A stretch of 64,000 nt of DNA. Origin: Anabaena subtropica FACHB-260. GTDB lineage: Bacteria > Cyanobacteriota > Cyanobacteriia > Cyanobacteriales > Nostocaceae. This document shows, piece after piece, positions 1 through 8,734 of this stretch; the stretch's first letter is position 1; every line of letters begins with the position of its first letter. The stretch is from contig NZ_JACJRF010000025.1 of assembly GCF_014697105.1 (NCBI RefSeq), forward strand, positions 17,661-81,660, in the 5' to 3' direction. The notes under the pieces are model-generated. The model saw nothing but the letters and a program-made list of their open reading frames with translations, had not been told where the DNA came from and did no database searches. The position numbers and the translations under genes are program-made.

Positions 1-979
1 CTCTTGCTTCCCTACCCATGCGAATTTTCACATCTGCCAAACTGAAGATTTCTAACTCACTGGGTATTTCTGTATCGCGGCGGTCAATATCTAGGACTAC
101 GGGAATAAGATTTTGTGATTCTAAGGTAGGAACACGAAAAACTTCATGGTAGATATTATATAATTTTCTGCTGATGGCGTGACGAAATCTATCACTATTA
201 CCTAAACATAATTCTACTTGCCTAATCGCTTCTAAAAACCTGTCTTTATTATCAGTTTGAAAAACTTCGCTTAATTGGATTGGATCAACTTCTAAGTTTT
301 TACTAATATCTGTTAGAAACTTTTCCCATTCACTTGCACTCACTTCTGGTAGAGCAATAGTAGCCGGAGAACTCAACCATTGAGACAGGCGATCGCGTAA
401 TCTTAATTCTTGTTCTCTCGGTAAAACTTCGGCAATTGGCACTTCAATTGGGTCGAAAAGTGTCACAGTAGAATTAGATGTACCAAAATCTAAAGCGAAC
501 CATCCGGGAAACCGTTTGCGTTGCTTAATATCCGGTTGTTGTTCATGATAATTACGGATTTGTTGGGGATTATCTGGTTGTGTTGTTGGTTTCATAGGTA
601 GTGACCACAGATGACAATAAGCTGCTATTTTTTTGCGTGCAGATAGCAGAGGATTTCCTGATAAATCGGAATCGAAATATTCAACAATTACTTGTAAATT
701 ACAGTTAATAGCTTGTGTTAAAGTTTGCTCTAGTTTACAAGGATATTGTTCTAATTGCCCAATTTGAGAAATTTTTGGTGTGGCAGAATCAAATTGTCTA
801 TAAGATTTTTCTATTTTTAATGCCAATTCACTTGATGCGCCTTTAACAGTGCAGGTTATGCGGGAAATATGGGGGACGTTGTTCCCAGTACCAATTAATT
901 GAATCGTGGGAAGTTCCAGATATTTTTTTTCGTTAACCCGCATCTGAAAGCGTGGTGCAAGCTGAATTTTTACAGGCAT
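1..979 (-). CDS. Hsp70/actin-fold ATPase-like protein, partial (C-terminus beyond window)
   Basis: An open frame reads leftward from an ATG at 979 and leaves the window at base 1, so about 326 N-terminal residues are visible. After a roughly 155-residue N-terminal region with no recognised motif comes WFALDFGTSNSTVTLF (about residues 157-172), which matches the phosphate-1 loop of Hsp70/actin-type ATPases (DxGTSNS). It is thus probably an Hsp70-like ATPase with an unusual N-terminal extension, not a canonical DnaK, in which this motif lies at the extreme N-terminus. It follows the dynamin-like gene by 53 bases on the same strand, so the two are probably co-transcribed and may act together. 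Substrate and role are unknown. The rest of the fold cannot be checked here. Confidence 0.75.
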   Translation of the reverse strand, partial: MPVKIQLAPRFQMRVNEKKYLELPTIQLIGTGNNVPHISRITCTVKGASSELALKIEKSYRQFDSATPKISQIGQLEQYPCKLEQTLTQAINCNLQVIVEYFDSDLSGNPLLSARKKIAAYCHLWSLPMKPTTQPDNPQQIRNYHEQQPDIKQRKRFPGWFALDFGTSNSTVTLFDPIEVPIAEVLPREQELRLRDRLSQWLSSPATIALPEVSASEWEKFLTDISKNLEVDPIQLSEVFQTDNKDRFLEAIRQVELCLGNSDRFRHAISRKLYNIYHEVFRVPTLESQNLIPVVLDIDRRDTEIPSELEIFSLADVKIRMGREAR

Positions 980-1032
980 TTTCTCGGTTCCCTATGCAGT
1001 CGTAATTAGTGGTGGCTACTAATTACTCATTA

Positions 1033-3573
1033 CTAAGAATTGACTGCTAAATCGGCAATTTCCGAGAGATTTTGCAACCAAGTGGGAACTGCACCTGGAG
1101 ATTGGGTATCACCAGCAGCAATAAATCTCAGCAAGCCATCTTTTTTAGAGATATTTTGCAACGTAGGAATAATTTGATCTAAAATTCCTTCTAATTCAGC
1201 ATTGACTCTTTGATTAACTTCGCTAACATATTGCACCAAATGTAAGCTGGCACTAGCAGTAATTTCATCCCGTAGTCTTAGCACAAACATTTGATGGTTA
1301 CTAGACTTAGATATAGTTTGTGATTTTTCGGGCGACCAATCAAAGATTTGACCAATATTGTGTTTTTCATCCTGACGCGCCAGAGGAAACATGATATCTG
1401 GGGTGAGGAATTTTTCTTGATGATTAATTTCCGATATGATTGCTGCTTGCCATTGAATAGGGTCGCTACCTAACAATAATTGGTAAAATAAATCAGCTTC
1501 TTCTCCACCAAATTTGCTCTCAATATCTTGTTCTATTTCTGGGTTGAGTAGCGCTTGCAAACGCTCTCTTTCTGGGGCGATTTGTTGGGATAATTTACTC
1601 AGTAAGTCTACCACCGCTTGACGGATGCGATCACGGGCAAATTCTTCTAGTTCTTTAACTGTCTTTTCAAAGGCTGGATAAAAGTCATCACTCTTGGTAG
1701 GGATACTGGTATTAGTTCTATTTCCCCTATCAAATAGCTTACCTGCTGCACCTTTTGATTCTGTAATGGTGATTGTGCCATTACTGGCTTTGTTAAATAA
1801 CAAAGTCCAATGATTCCAACTCAAGATTCTAAAAGTCAATTCATCTTTCACCACATCGCTGACCACAATTCCCCGACGGTCTTTGAGTGGTTCTTTACCT
1901 AAATCTTTCTGGAAGTTGCGGTAAGTTTTATCTAAATTCTCCAGCGCATTCCGCAAATCAATTAAAGCGGGACTGTCACCTGTGGGTATGCCTTGTTCGT
2001 GAATTTCGGCGATGATATTTTTGAGATTATCCTGTTGTTGCCGTAAATTTTCGGCGGCGCGGCTAGTATCTGCATACAGTTGCTTAAGTCCGTGAGTGGC
2101 GACGTGATTTTGCATCAATTCCCGCAGCTTGGCGATACCCCCGTCTTGAGCAAAGTAACCTAACTTGCGACTTAAATGACTGCGTGGATCTGATTCTAAC
2201 AGGCGATCGCTCAAATATCCCCACTTTTGCTGCAACTGTTTCGGCCTCTCCAAGTAATTGGGATAGTCCAAGTTAGCTAAAAATTCCGGCGAACCAGCTT
2301 TCACACTGCTGGAACGTTTAGCTAGTTCCGCCAGTCCCAACAATGGCGATAACAACACAATGCGGTCTTTGTTGGTGGTGAATGCACTCGCACCGTCGAT
2401 GGTGGTTTGCAAAACTCTCAGTTTTTGTAAAACCTTGTCAGCTGTTAAATTTGGCGTTTGACTCTCGTCAATTAATTGGTCAAGTTGTCTTTCGCCGCCT
2501 TCACTTTCCAACGGTAACTGGTCAAACCGTCCCACCCCCACTAGAATCAAATCTTTGAGGTCTTGTCCTGGGCGTTGCTGCTGCATCATCGTGAAAATTT
2601 TATTCGCGCGATCGCTCCCCGGCGATTTACCATTGAGCAGTACCAGAATCGTTTGTACTTCTGCTAATTCCCGCAATGATAAGAACGTATCTCTAGCACC
2701 AGAATTAGCCGCACCCAATCCCGGAAAATCCAAGATAATAAATTCGGAAGCGTCCGTAATATCCCAAATTTCCCTAGAGATTTTCACTTCGATATCAACG
2801 CGGCGAATTAAGGGAAAACTATTCTGTAATAATTTTGTAGGTAAATTTTGCGGTGGACTTGGTAGACGGATATGGGCTGGCGGTAAATCTCCAAAGCCCA
2901 GGGTTTGGATAGCCAAAGGCTGTTCCGCCAATTGCAAACCTTCACGGGCGGCTGTAGGATCAATTTCGTAACGTCCGCCACAGAGTGCTTCCCCATAGGA
3001 ACTATAGGCGCGGATAAACAGCACCAACTCCCGCAAAATATAACGCAATTCTAAATTATTACTACTATTCCAAGTCGCTTCGCACCAGCCGAGAATTTCT
3101 TTCCCAGAATTGAGTTTTGCCGGTTGTATCGCTGGAAGTCCGGCTGCTATTGTCCGACGGTTGGCTTCTCCTAACATGAAGCGTAAGCACTCATTTACCC
3201 CCTCTCGTGTCAGATACTCTACGGTGAAGTTACCAACTTGAGTAGTAGTAAAGCCAGGATGGGGAATAAGATGAATTGCTGTGACATTACCTGTAGTGGG
3301 ATTTTCGCTAATGGGTAAAGCATCTGCATAGCCGATGAGGCTACCCAACAGAAGAGTTTTACCACTACTAAATTCTCCCATCACGCCAATTTTTACGGGC
3401 GAAGTAGCCAATTCTACCGTTTTTTGGGCAGCTTCCCGCAGACGTAAAAGGCAATCATCCAGACTAGCCGGAACCCAATCTTCAAGTTGGGAGGGAGATT
3501 GAGGAACAAAATCTAATTTTTGAAGAATAAGTTCGCCGTACTCTTTCAAACGTCCCAGATTTTCTGGCTCCAT
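1033..3573 (-). CDS. Dynamin-like large GTPase
   Basis: This 846-residue protein has the layout of a bacterial dynamin-like protein: a GTPase domain in the first half and a long helical second half. The P-loop is GEFSSGKT (66-73), a threonine-rich switch I is PTTGNVTA (92-99) and the G3 motif is DFPGLG (282-287). The expected NKxD G4 motif is replaced by something like GRFD (349-351 region). Such GTPases act on membranes, in fission, fusion or stress repair. The protein is followed closely by a gene for an Hsp70-fold ATPase, which recalls the SrfB (Hsp70-like)/SrfC (GTPase-like) pairing of proteobacteria; that comparison is inference. The insert between switch I and G3 (about 180 residues) is long for the family. 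Confidence 0.85.
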   Translation of the reverse strand: MEPENLGRLKEYGELILQKLDFVPQSPSQLEDWVPASLDDCLLRLREAAQKTVELATSPVKIGVMGEFSSGKTLLLGSLIGYADALPISENPTTGNVTAIHLIPHPGFTTTQVGNFTVEYLTREGVNECLRFMLGEANRRTIAAGLPAIQPAKLNSGKEILGWCEATWNSSNNLELRYILRELVLFIRAYSSYGEALCGGRYEIDPTAAREGLQLAEQPLAIQTLGFGDLPPAHIRLPSPPQNLPTKLLQNSFPLIRRVDIEVKISREIWDITDASEFIILDFPGLGAANSGARDTFLSLRELAEVQTILVLLNGKSPGSDRANKIFTMMQQQRPGQDLKDLILVGVGRFDQLPLESEGGERQLDQLIDESQTPNLTADKVLQKLRVLQTTIDGASAFTTNKDRIVLLSPLLGLAELAKRSSSVKAGSPEFLANLDYPNYLERPKQLQQKWGYLSDRLLESDPRSHLSRKLGYFAQDGGIAKLRELMQNHVATHGLKQLYADTSRAAENLRQQQDNLKNIIAEIHEQGIPTGDSPALIDLRNALENLDKTYRNFQKDLGKEPLKDRRGIVVSDVVKDELTFRILSWNHWTLLFNKASNGTITITESKGAAGKLFDRGNRTNTSIPTKSDDFYPAFEKTVKELEEFARDRIRQAVVDLLSKLSQQIAPERERLQALLNPEIEQDIESKFGGEEADLFYQLLLGSDPIQWQAAIISEINHQEKFLTPDIMFPLARQDEKHNIGQIFDWSPEKSQTISKSSNHQMFVLRLRDEITASASLHLVQYVSEVNQRVNAELEGILDQIIPTLQNISKKDGLLRFIAAGDTQSPGAVPTWLQNLSEIADLAVNS

Positions 3574-4234
3574 AGAGTAGCCTTCCGCTAAGATAAATTT
3601 CTGTGAGTTTTATAACACAAAAAAAATCTTTTCATTCCCCTATCTGCCATCTTGTTGATGATTAGGTATGATGTTGTTGAATATTAGGATGGAATTAAAC
3701 GCAGATGAACGCGGATAGAAATAATTTCTATTGCAACATTTTAATCGTGTCACGCCACTACACATACTGAGATTTTTCAGCGCAAGCGCAGGCTACACCA
3801 ACAAAAATCAAATCGGATTCCTATAGATTGGATGTATGAGCCACTTTTATATTTTCCGAAAAGTATAGGTACAATAGTTAGATAGTTTAGTGAAATAGTC
3901 GGTTATTTTGATGATAGAAATACAAGTGGTACTGTAGAAGGAATTAATAAGAAACTCAAGTTAACTAAAAGGCTTGGATATGGCTTTCGTAACTTTAGCA
4001 ATTTTAAATTACGCAGTTTATTAAACTGGCAGTTTACTATTAATTATCTTTAAAAGTAACCGAATAATCCAAAATATTTGCTTAAAAAAAATAGGGAATA
4101 CACTCAAATGTTAAAAGTAGTATTTTTGTCAGGCTTGACATGACTTAATTATTAAGATGTCTATTTGGCAAATTATACACTCTGTAGAAAATCTAGCCTT
4201 ACTGTTGGCTTAATCAAACTTATCTGGACTTTGA
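3574..4234. other. Intergenic region with repeat and transposase remnant
   Basis: This stretch has no intact gene. It contains the transposase remnant listed separately and, at about 3766-3832, a degenerate repeat ending in AAAAATCAAATCGGATTCCTAT. A related right end (AAAAATCAAATATGAATCCTAT) occurs at 5334-5355, so both belong to one interspersed repeat family. The promoter of the leftward dynamin-like gene should lie just right of 3573; no clear promoter motif stands out. Confidence 0.5.
3886..4053 (+). pseudogene. ISL3-family transposase C-terminal remnant
   Basis: An open frame after an in-frame stop at 3883 encodes about 55 residues ending at a TAA (4051-4053). It contains RNTSGTVEGINKKLKLTKR followed by GYGFRNFSNFKLR and a final LLNW segment. 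This is the typical C-terminus of ISL3-type DDE transposases (SG.VEG.N.K.K..KR..YG..N...F..R). The catalytic region and both IS ends are missing, so it is a decayed fragment. Its presence next to the EPS locus shows past IS activity at this edge. Confidence 0.8.
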
Positions 4235-5029
4235 TTAAACTGCTACTTTTGCTTTGGCTTCTTTGTTGCCATACTTACGTTTTAAAGCTCCCAATCCGGC
4301 TGTACCTACACCAAGACCAAGCATGGTGATTGGTTCGGGAACGGGTTCACCAGGTTTACCGGCTAGTACATAACTACCTTCGCCAGTTTGGAATCTAGCA
4401 GCAAAGAATTGTAGGAAAGCTTTATCGTCAGTAAAGTTTCCATTTACTGTCAGGTTCATGACATCGGTTTGACCTGAAAGCAAACCTCCGCCCCCACCAC
4501 CAGCACAGTTATTACCAGCAATGAAACACACATCGATATCAACTTGGTTAAAAGAAGGGATCGTTGGATTTGGGTTTAGTCTAGCTTCGCCAAAAGCATC
4601 TGTATCAGTATTAGAACCATCGCTGAAGTCGATACTTGTGGCTTCGGGATTTACTCCAAATGCATATGAGGTCAGACGTGCATTTATGTCATTTGGAGTC
4701 GTTGGAGTTGTGTTTGTAAGGCTAATCTGCAACGTTAGGGCATTATTAGTAAAGTTAACAATTGTCCAGGTTGATGTAGCACTTAACGGCTGTGTGAGAG
4801 TATTTGGAGGATAGGTTCCTGTTGCTAAATACCAATCGATCTCAAAAGTTTTACCGATGTCATTAGCTTTAGAAATTTCCGCTTGATACAGAGTCTGTCC
4901 AGAAGGATTACCACCTGCCCCAGGTGCTGTGGTTATGCTAATAGCTTGAGCCGGAGCAAAAGCAGAGGCTGTAACTGCAACGCTCGCTCCTATTAATAAA
5001 GCAGAAAAAACCGAGGTATACTTCATCAT
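4235..5029 (-). CDS. PEP-CTERM sorting-domain protein (secreted)
   Basis: The 264-residue protein starts with a signal peptide (two Met, then a hydrophobic stretch ending near AFAPAQA, about residue 29). It ends with a PEP-CTERM tail: VPEP at 230-233, a hydrophobic helix (ITMLGLGVGTAGLGAL) and a basic end (KRKYGNKEAK). PEP-CTERM tails are recognised by exosortases, and a cyanoexosortase lies about 31 kb away at 35536-36381. The middle is Thr/Asn/Gly-rich, probably beta-structured, with two cysteines near a run of six glycines (about 168-182). The basic tail is longer than the usual few arginines. The precise role is unknown; surface or matrix protein is an inference. Confidence 0.85.
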   Translation of the reverse strand: MMKYTSVFSALLIGASVAVTASAFAPAQAISITTAPGAGGNPSGQTLYQAEISKANDIGKTFEIDWYLATGTYPPNTLTQPLSATSTWTIVNFTNNALTLQISLTNTTPTTPNDINARLTSYAFGVNPEATSIDFSDGSNTDTDAFGEARLNPNPTIPSFNQVDIDVCFIAGNNCAGGGGGGLLSGQTDVMNLTVNGNFTDDKAFLQFFAARFQTGEGSYVLAGKPGEPVPEPITMLGLGVGTAGLGALKRKYGNKEAKAKVAV

Positions 5030-5423
5030 TTACTAGAAACTGAAAAGACAGTGTATTAAAAATATAGGGTGTAATTTTCAGTAAATCAATAGGTATACAC
5101 TGTAACTTCATCAAGTATTTATCAAAATTAAATATTTAATTATCTTAAAATTTATTGATTTTTTACACATTCTTTTTTTCTCAAAACTATTGGGTATGAG
5201 TAAGAATAAAGGCTGAATTTTTACAAGCTTTGTAACATCACAATGCTGTTAATAGCAGCATATATAAATCTGATTTAATTGAAAAAAATCTCAGTATGTG
5301 TAGAGTGAGCATTGCTCACCCTACGTATATTTCAAAAATCAAATATGAATCCTATCGTTCTTTTATTACTGTTATTGGTTAGCCTGCTGAAATCAAATAA
5401 CCGATATACTTATAAACTACTTT
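5030..5423. repeat. Intergenic region with interspersed hairpin repeat
   Basis: No gene is seen. GTAGAGTGAGC (5300-5310) and GCTCACCCTAC (5314-5324) form an 11-bp stem with one mismatch and a 3-base loop. The flank AAAATCAAATATGAATCCTAT resembles that of the repeat near 3805-3830. Related half-sites occur at about 7966-8020 and 8066-8079. This looks like a small non-coding repeat family and not a terminator, since no T-run follows. Confidence 0.55.
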
Positions 5424-7568
5424 TTAACTGTTACTAACCACACCCAATATATTTAAAGGCAAAATCTTGAGATAATCTAAAGCTTGCTCTATCACTGACG
5501 CATCTGTTTTGTTGATCCTGACTACCATCAAAACCCCATCTGTATGAGGTGATATCACACTAACATCAGATAGTCCAAAGAAGTGGGGAGCATCGTAAAT
5601 TACAAAGTCATAATTATTTTCAAAATCTACCATTAATTGCTTCATTTTTTCCGAAGCAAGTAATTTGATTGGGTCTTCAGGTGCGGGGCCAGCAGTGATG
5701 ATAGATAGTTGCTCCATAGAAGGTAGCTGATGAATGACTTCACTTACTGGTAAATTTGTAGATAATAAACTACTCAATCCCCATAGGTTCTTTAAGTTTG
5801 CTAAGTTGTGAATCATCGGGTTCCGGAGGTTAGCATCTACCAATAGTACTCGCAGCCCCATTGCTGTGGCTGTTTGAGCTAGATAAAAAGCGACGATGGA
5901 TTTTCCATCACCAGCCATAACCGAACTAACAACTAAAGAACGTACTTGAGAATTAGATTTGATTTGTTGAATATTTGTATAAAGAAATCTTAAAGCATCT
6001 AAGAATTCAGTTGAATAACTACTATACTCTTGAGCAATTGAAACATTAGAATCTTGACTACCTTCTAGTAAGGAATTAAATACTTTAATTGGAAAGAATT
6101 GAGATTTGGAAGTACTAGACTGAAGAGATTTGACTTCATTGTCAAAAGGAACATTCCCTAACAAGGGTATATTTACTTTCTCTTTAAGCTTTAGCACACT
6201 ATGGTAAGTATTGTCAGTCTTTTCTAGTAATAAAGCGATACCAAGACCTATTGCTATACTTACAAACAAGCCTATAATTAAATTGCGTAATCTACTAGAA
6301 GCTGTAACCAGCTTTGGCTGAGTAGGTGGTTGGATTAACTGCCAACCTAATTCTGTTTGAGATATCTGAATTTGTAAATTTTCGCGTGTTGATAAAAAAC
6401 GATTTAAGCTTTCATTGGCAAACTGTAATCTGCGTTGTATTTCTGTATATTGTCGCGCCAAAATTGGCACTTGCTTGCGTTGTTGTTCAAGCTGCTGTGA
6501 TATTTTAGCGATTTCTTGGCTTTGTACTTCTAGGGCTTGGAGTTGAGTTTTCAATTCTGCTGTTCTGACATCCAGAAAACGCTGTTTCTCCCGTTGCAAT
6601 ACTGGCAGGAGACTAGCTCGTTTTTCTTTCAATGTTTGCAGCCTGGGGTTTTCGTTCTCTAAAAGTGTTGAATCTGTAGCAATTTGAGTATCTAATTGCG
6701 TTATCTGATTCAAAAGTTGCTGATATAAAGAAGCGCTATTGAGTATAGTTGTTTTTCCATCTTCTGTCTGGAGAAGATTTAATTGATTACGAATTTGTGT
6801 TAACTGTAAATTAAGATTTTGTTGTGTTCCAGCTAGAGAACCTGCTTGTCCATCAAGGGAATCTCCTTGCTTTTCTGGATTGTTAAAATTGTATCTCTGT
6901 CGAAAAAATTGCAGTTCTTGTTGGATTTGATCAACTCGCTTTTGGATGGATGGCAACTGTTGATCAATAAATTGAATCCCTTGCCTTAACTTAGTTTGCC
7001 GTCTTTCTTGGCTATATTCTAAATAATCTTTGACAAGCAGATCTAATACTGTTTTAATCTGATTTGGATCATTGCCTCGATAGCGTGTTTCTATGATTTT
7101 AGTTTCTCCTACCCGATTAATAGTTAGGGATTTGAGTAGTGATGGATAAGTAATCTCTGGATAGGATGTCCTTAACTCCTGAAGTGTGTTTCTCATCACT
7201 TCAGGGCTTTTTAGAACTATAATTTGGCTGTCGTAATCTAGTGTTGAGTTTCTTGAATTCGTATCTTTAACAATATTTACTACCTCGCTATCATCATTAA
7301 CTGGTTCCACTAATACAAAAAAGTTGCTTTCATATTCTATTGGCTGCTTACTTAGCATCACATTGGCAAACACCGCTACCATAACGGTGGCAGATACACC
7401 TATGATGACTAGCGATCGCCGCCTGACTACGTTAAGCCAATCTTGTATACTGAAATTATCTTCTTGTTCTTCGCTCCACGGAACAGGAATTGGTTGTGGT
7501 TGAGCAAATAAAGGTTTAGAGTTGCCGTTATTTTCAGTATTTAAGGTTTGGTAAGATTGTTTATTCAT
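5424..7568 (-). CDS. Wzc/CpsD-like polysaccharide co-polymerase with BY-kinase-type ATPase domain
   Basis: The 714-residue protein has the Wzz-plus-kinase layout. There is a proline-rich cytoplasmic start, TM1 (about 52-72), a long periplasmic coiled-coil region rich in Gln, TM2 (about 430-450) and a C-terminal ATPase. Walker A is SSVMAGDGKS (548-557), Walker A' is LLVDANLR (575-582) and Walker B is FVIYDAP (655-661). Such proteins control chain length and export of extracellular polysaccharide. The C-terminus stops at GVVSNS right after the last strand, so the usual tyrosine cluster that is autophosphorylated is absent. It is transcribed away from the large glycosyltransferase operon across a 1.2 kb spacer. 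Confidence 0.9.
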   Translation of the reverse strand: MNKQSYQTLNTENNGNSKPLFAQPQPIPVPWSEEQEDNFSIQDWLNVVRRRSLVIIGVSATVMVAVFANVMLSKQPIEYESNFFVLVEPVNDDSEVVNIVKDTNSRNSTLDYDSQIIVLKSPEVMRNTLQELRTSYPEITYPSLLKSLTINRVGETKIIETRYRGNDPNQIKTVLDLLVKDYLEYSQERRQTKLRQGIQFIDQQLPSIQKRVDQIQQELQFFRQRYNFNNPEKQGDSLDGQAGSLAGTQQNLNLQLTQIRNQLNLLQTEDGKTTILNSASLYQQLLNQITQLDTQIATDSTLLENENPRLQTLKEKRASLLPVLQREKQRFLDVRTAELKTQLQALEVQSQEIAKISQQLEQQRKQVPILARQYTEIQRRLQFANESLNRFLSTRENLQIQISQTELGWQLIQPPTQPKLVTASSRLRNLIIGLFVSIAIGLGIALLLEKTDNTYHSVLKLKEKVNIPLLGNVPFDNEVKSLQSSTSKSQFFPIKVFNSLLEGSQDSNVSIAQEYSSYSTEFLDALRFLYTNIQQIKSNSQVRSLVVSSVMAGDGKSIVAFYLAQTATAMGLRVLLVDANLRNPMIHNLANLKNLWGLSSLLSTNLPVSEVIHQLPSMEQLSIITAGPAPEDPIKLLASEKMKQLMVDFENNYDFVIYDAPHFFGLSDVSVISPHTDGVLMVVRINKTDASVIEQALDYLKILPLNILGVVSNS

Positions 7569-8734
7569 AAATTTTAACTATTAGTCATGAAGGTTATTTT
7601 ACAGAATGTTTAAAAAAATGTAACTTAATATACATTTTGTTGAAAAAATATTTTCATACCTAATAAATTGCTTTTAATACACAGATCGTAATTTACATAG
7701 TGCTTCTGTAGTGTAAAGATTTCACTATTCTAGTTATAGATTATCTATAGGCTAGATTACTTAGGCACTACTTACGTATAATTTACTCGGTTACTGGTAA
7801 ATAAGTAACAATTAGAACTAGAGTAAATTTATTACTGTAGTTGTTGTCTCAATGACTTTTAATAATGAGATTAGTTATTGTTGCATGAATCATTAAGGAT
7901 GTATGAACACAACTTGGAAACCATAGCAATCGAATTTGCTGGCTTTTTGGCAGAATTAGTATCTGTAGAGTAGAAAATGCTCACTGCATGATGGTTTTGC
8001 TGGGAAATTCTCACTCTACGAGTATTTTAACAATTAAGTATAAGTCTGATTTATTAAGTATAAAATGCTCGCCCTACATAAAATTTAATACAAAATAAAC
8101 TGTGCCTTATATGAAGAAACATCTAAAAAACGTTTTAGAAAAATGAATTTTTTATGAAGGATACTAGTCATCTTTAAAACATGGTATCGTATATTTCGTG
8201 ATTACACTTAGTCAGTAAAAATATTAGGAGATAAATATTTGAAAAAAAATTATCAAGTAAGAATAACAGTTTTATATAAGTAACACACACATAAAGTGTT
8301 TAGTCCTATTCACTCACTGTGAAGCTTCTAGCGTTCTCAAGCGATCGCAATACACAAGCAATTATTGCTTTATAAATTACTTCATTAGAGAAATAGACTA
8401 GTTACACTGAACAGTAAAGACAAGCTCTTAGGAATACTAATTATTAATAGTGCTTTTTTATTTCTCCTTTGTGTTCCCATATCTTAAAAAGAAGCACTTC
8501 CTAAGATTATTAATGGATAATTATTAGCCAGAGAAATTACCTAGCTCCACTGAACAATATAAGTAGATGAGGTGATTTCCTAAAAGCATATAATTAATCT
8601 AATATAAACCTGAAGAAACAAAAGTTAATAAAATTTGTTGATCCAGGCTAGCTTCATATCTATAAAATTAATGGCTTGAGCAGTTCGGTAGTGTCATCAA
8701 CAAAATTTCTACATTCTCAACTAGGACACAGCCG
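7569..8734. promoter_or_regulatory. Long divergent intergenic region of the EPS locus
   Basis: This AT-rich spacer of 1,166 bases separates the Wzc-like gene (leftward) from the first glycosyltransferase gene (rightward), so promoters for both directions should lie here. No open frame with recognisable coding character is seen. It includes a degenerate inverted repeat with GTAGAGT at about 7966 and ACTCTAC at about 8014-8020, a related half-site CTCGCCCTAC at 8069-8078, and one HIP1 octamer near 8340. The first rightward gene has a weak AGGA about 9 bases before its ATG. Confidence 0.45.

Noticed and set aside
2555..2971. Open frame of 138 codons on the plus strand
   Set aside because: It lies wholly inside the dynamin-like gene on the other strand, shows no domain and has no plausible ribosome site.
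4521..4814. Open frame antisense to the first PEP-CTERM gene
   Set aside because: Shadow of the signal-peptide/PEP-CTERM frame, which has clear features at both ends.
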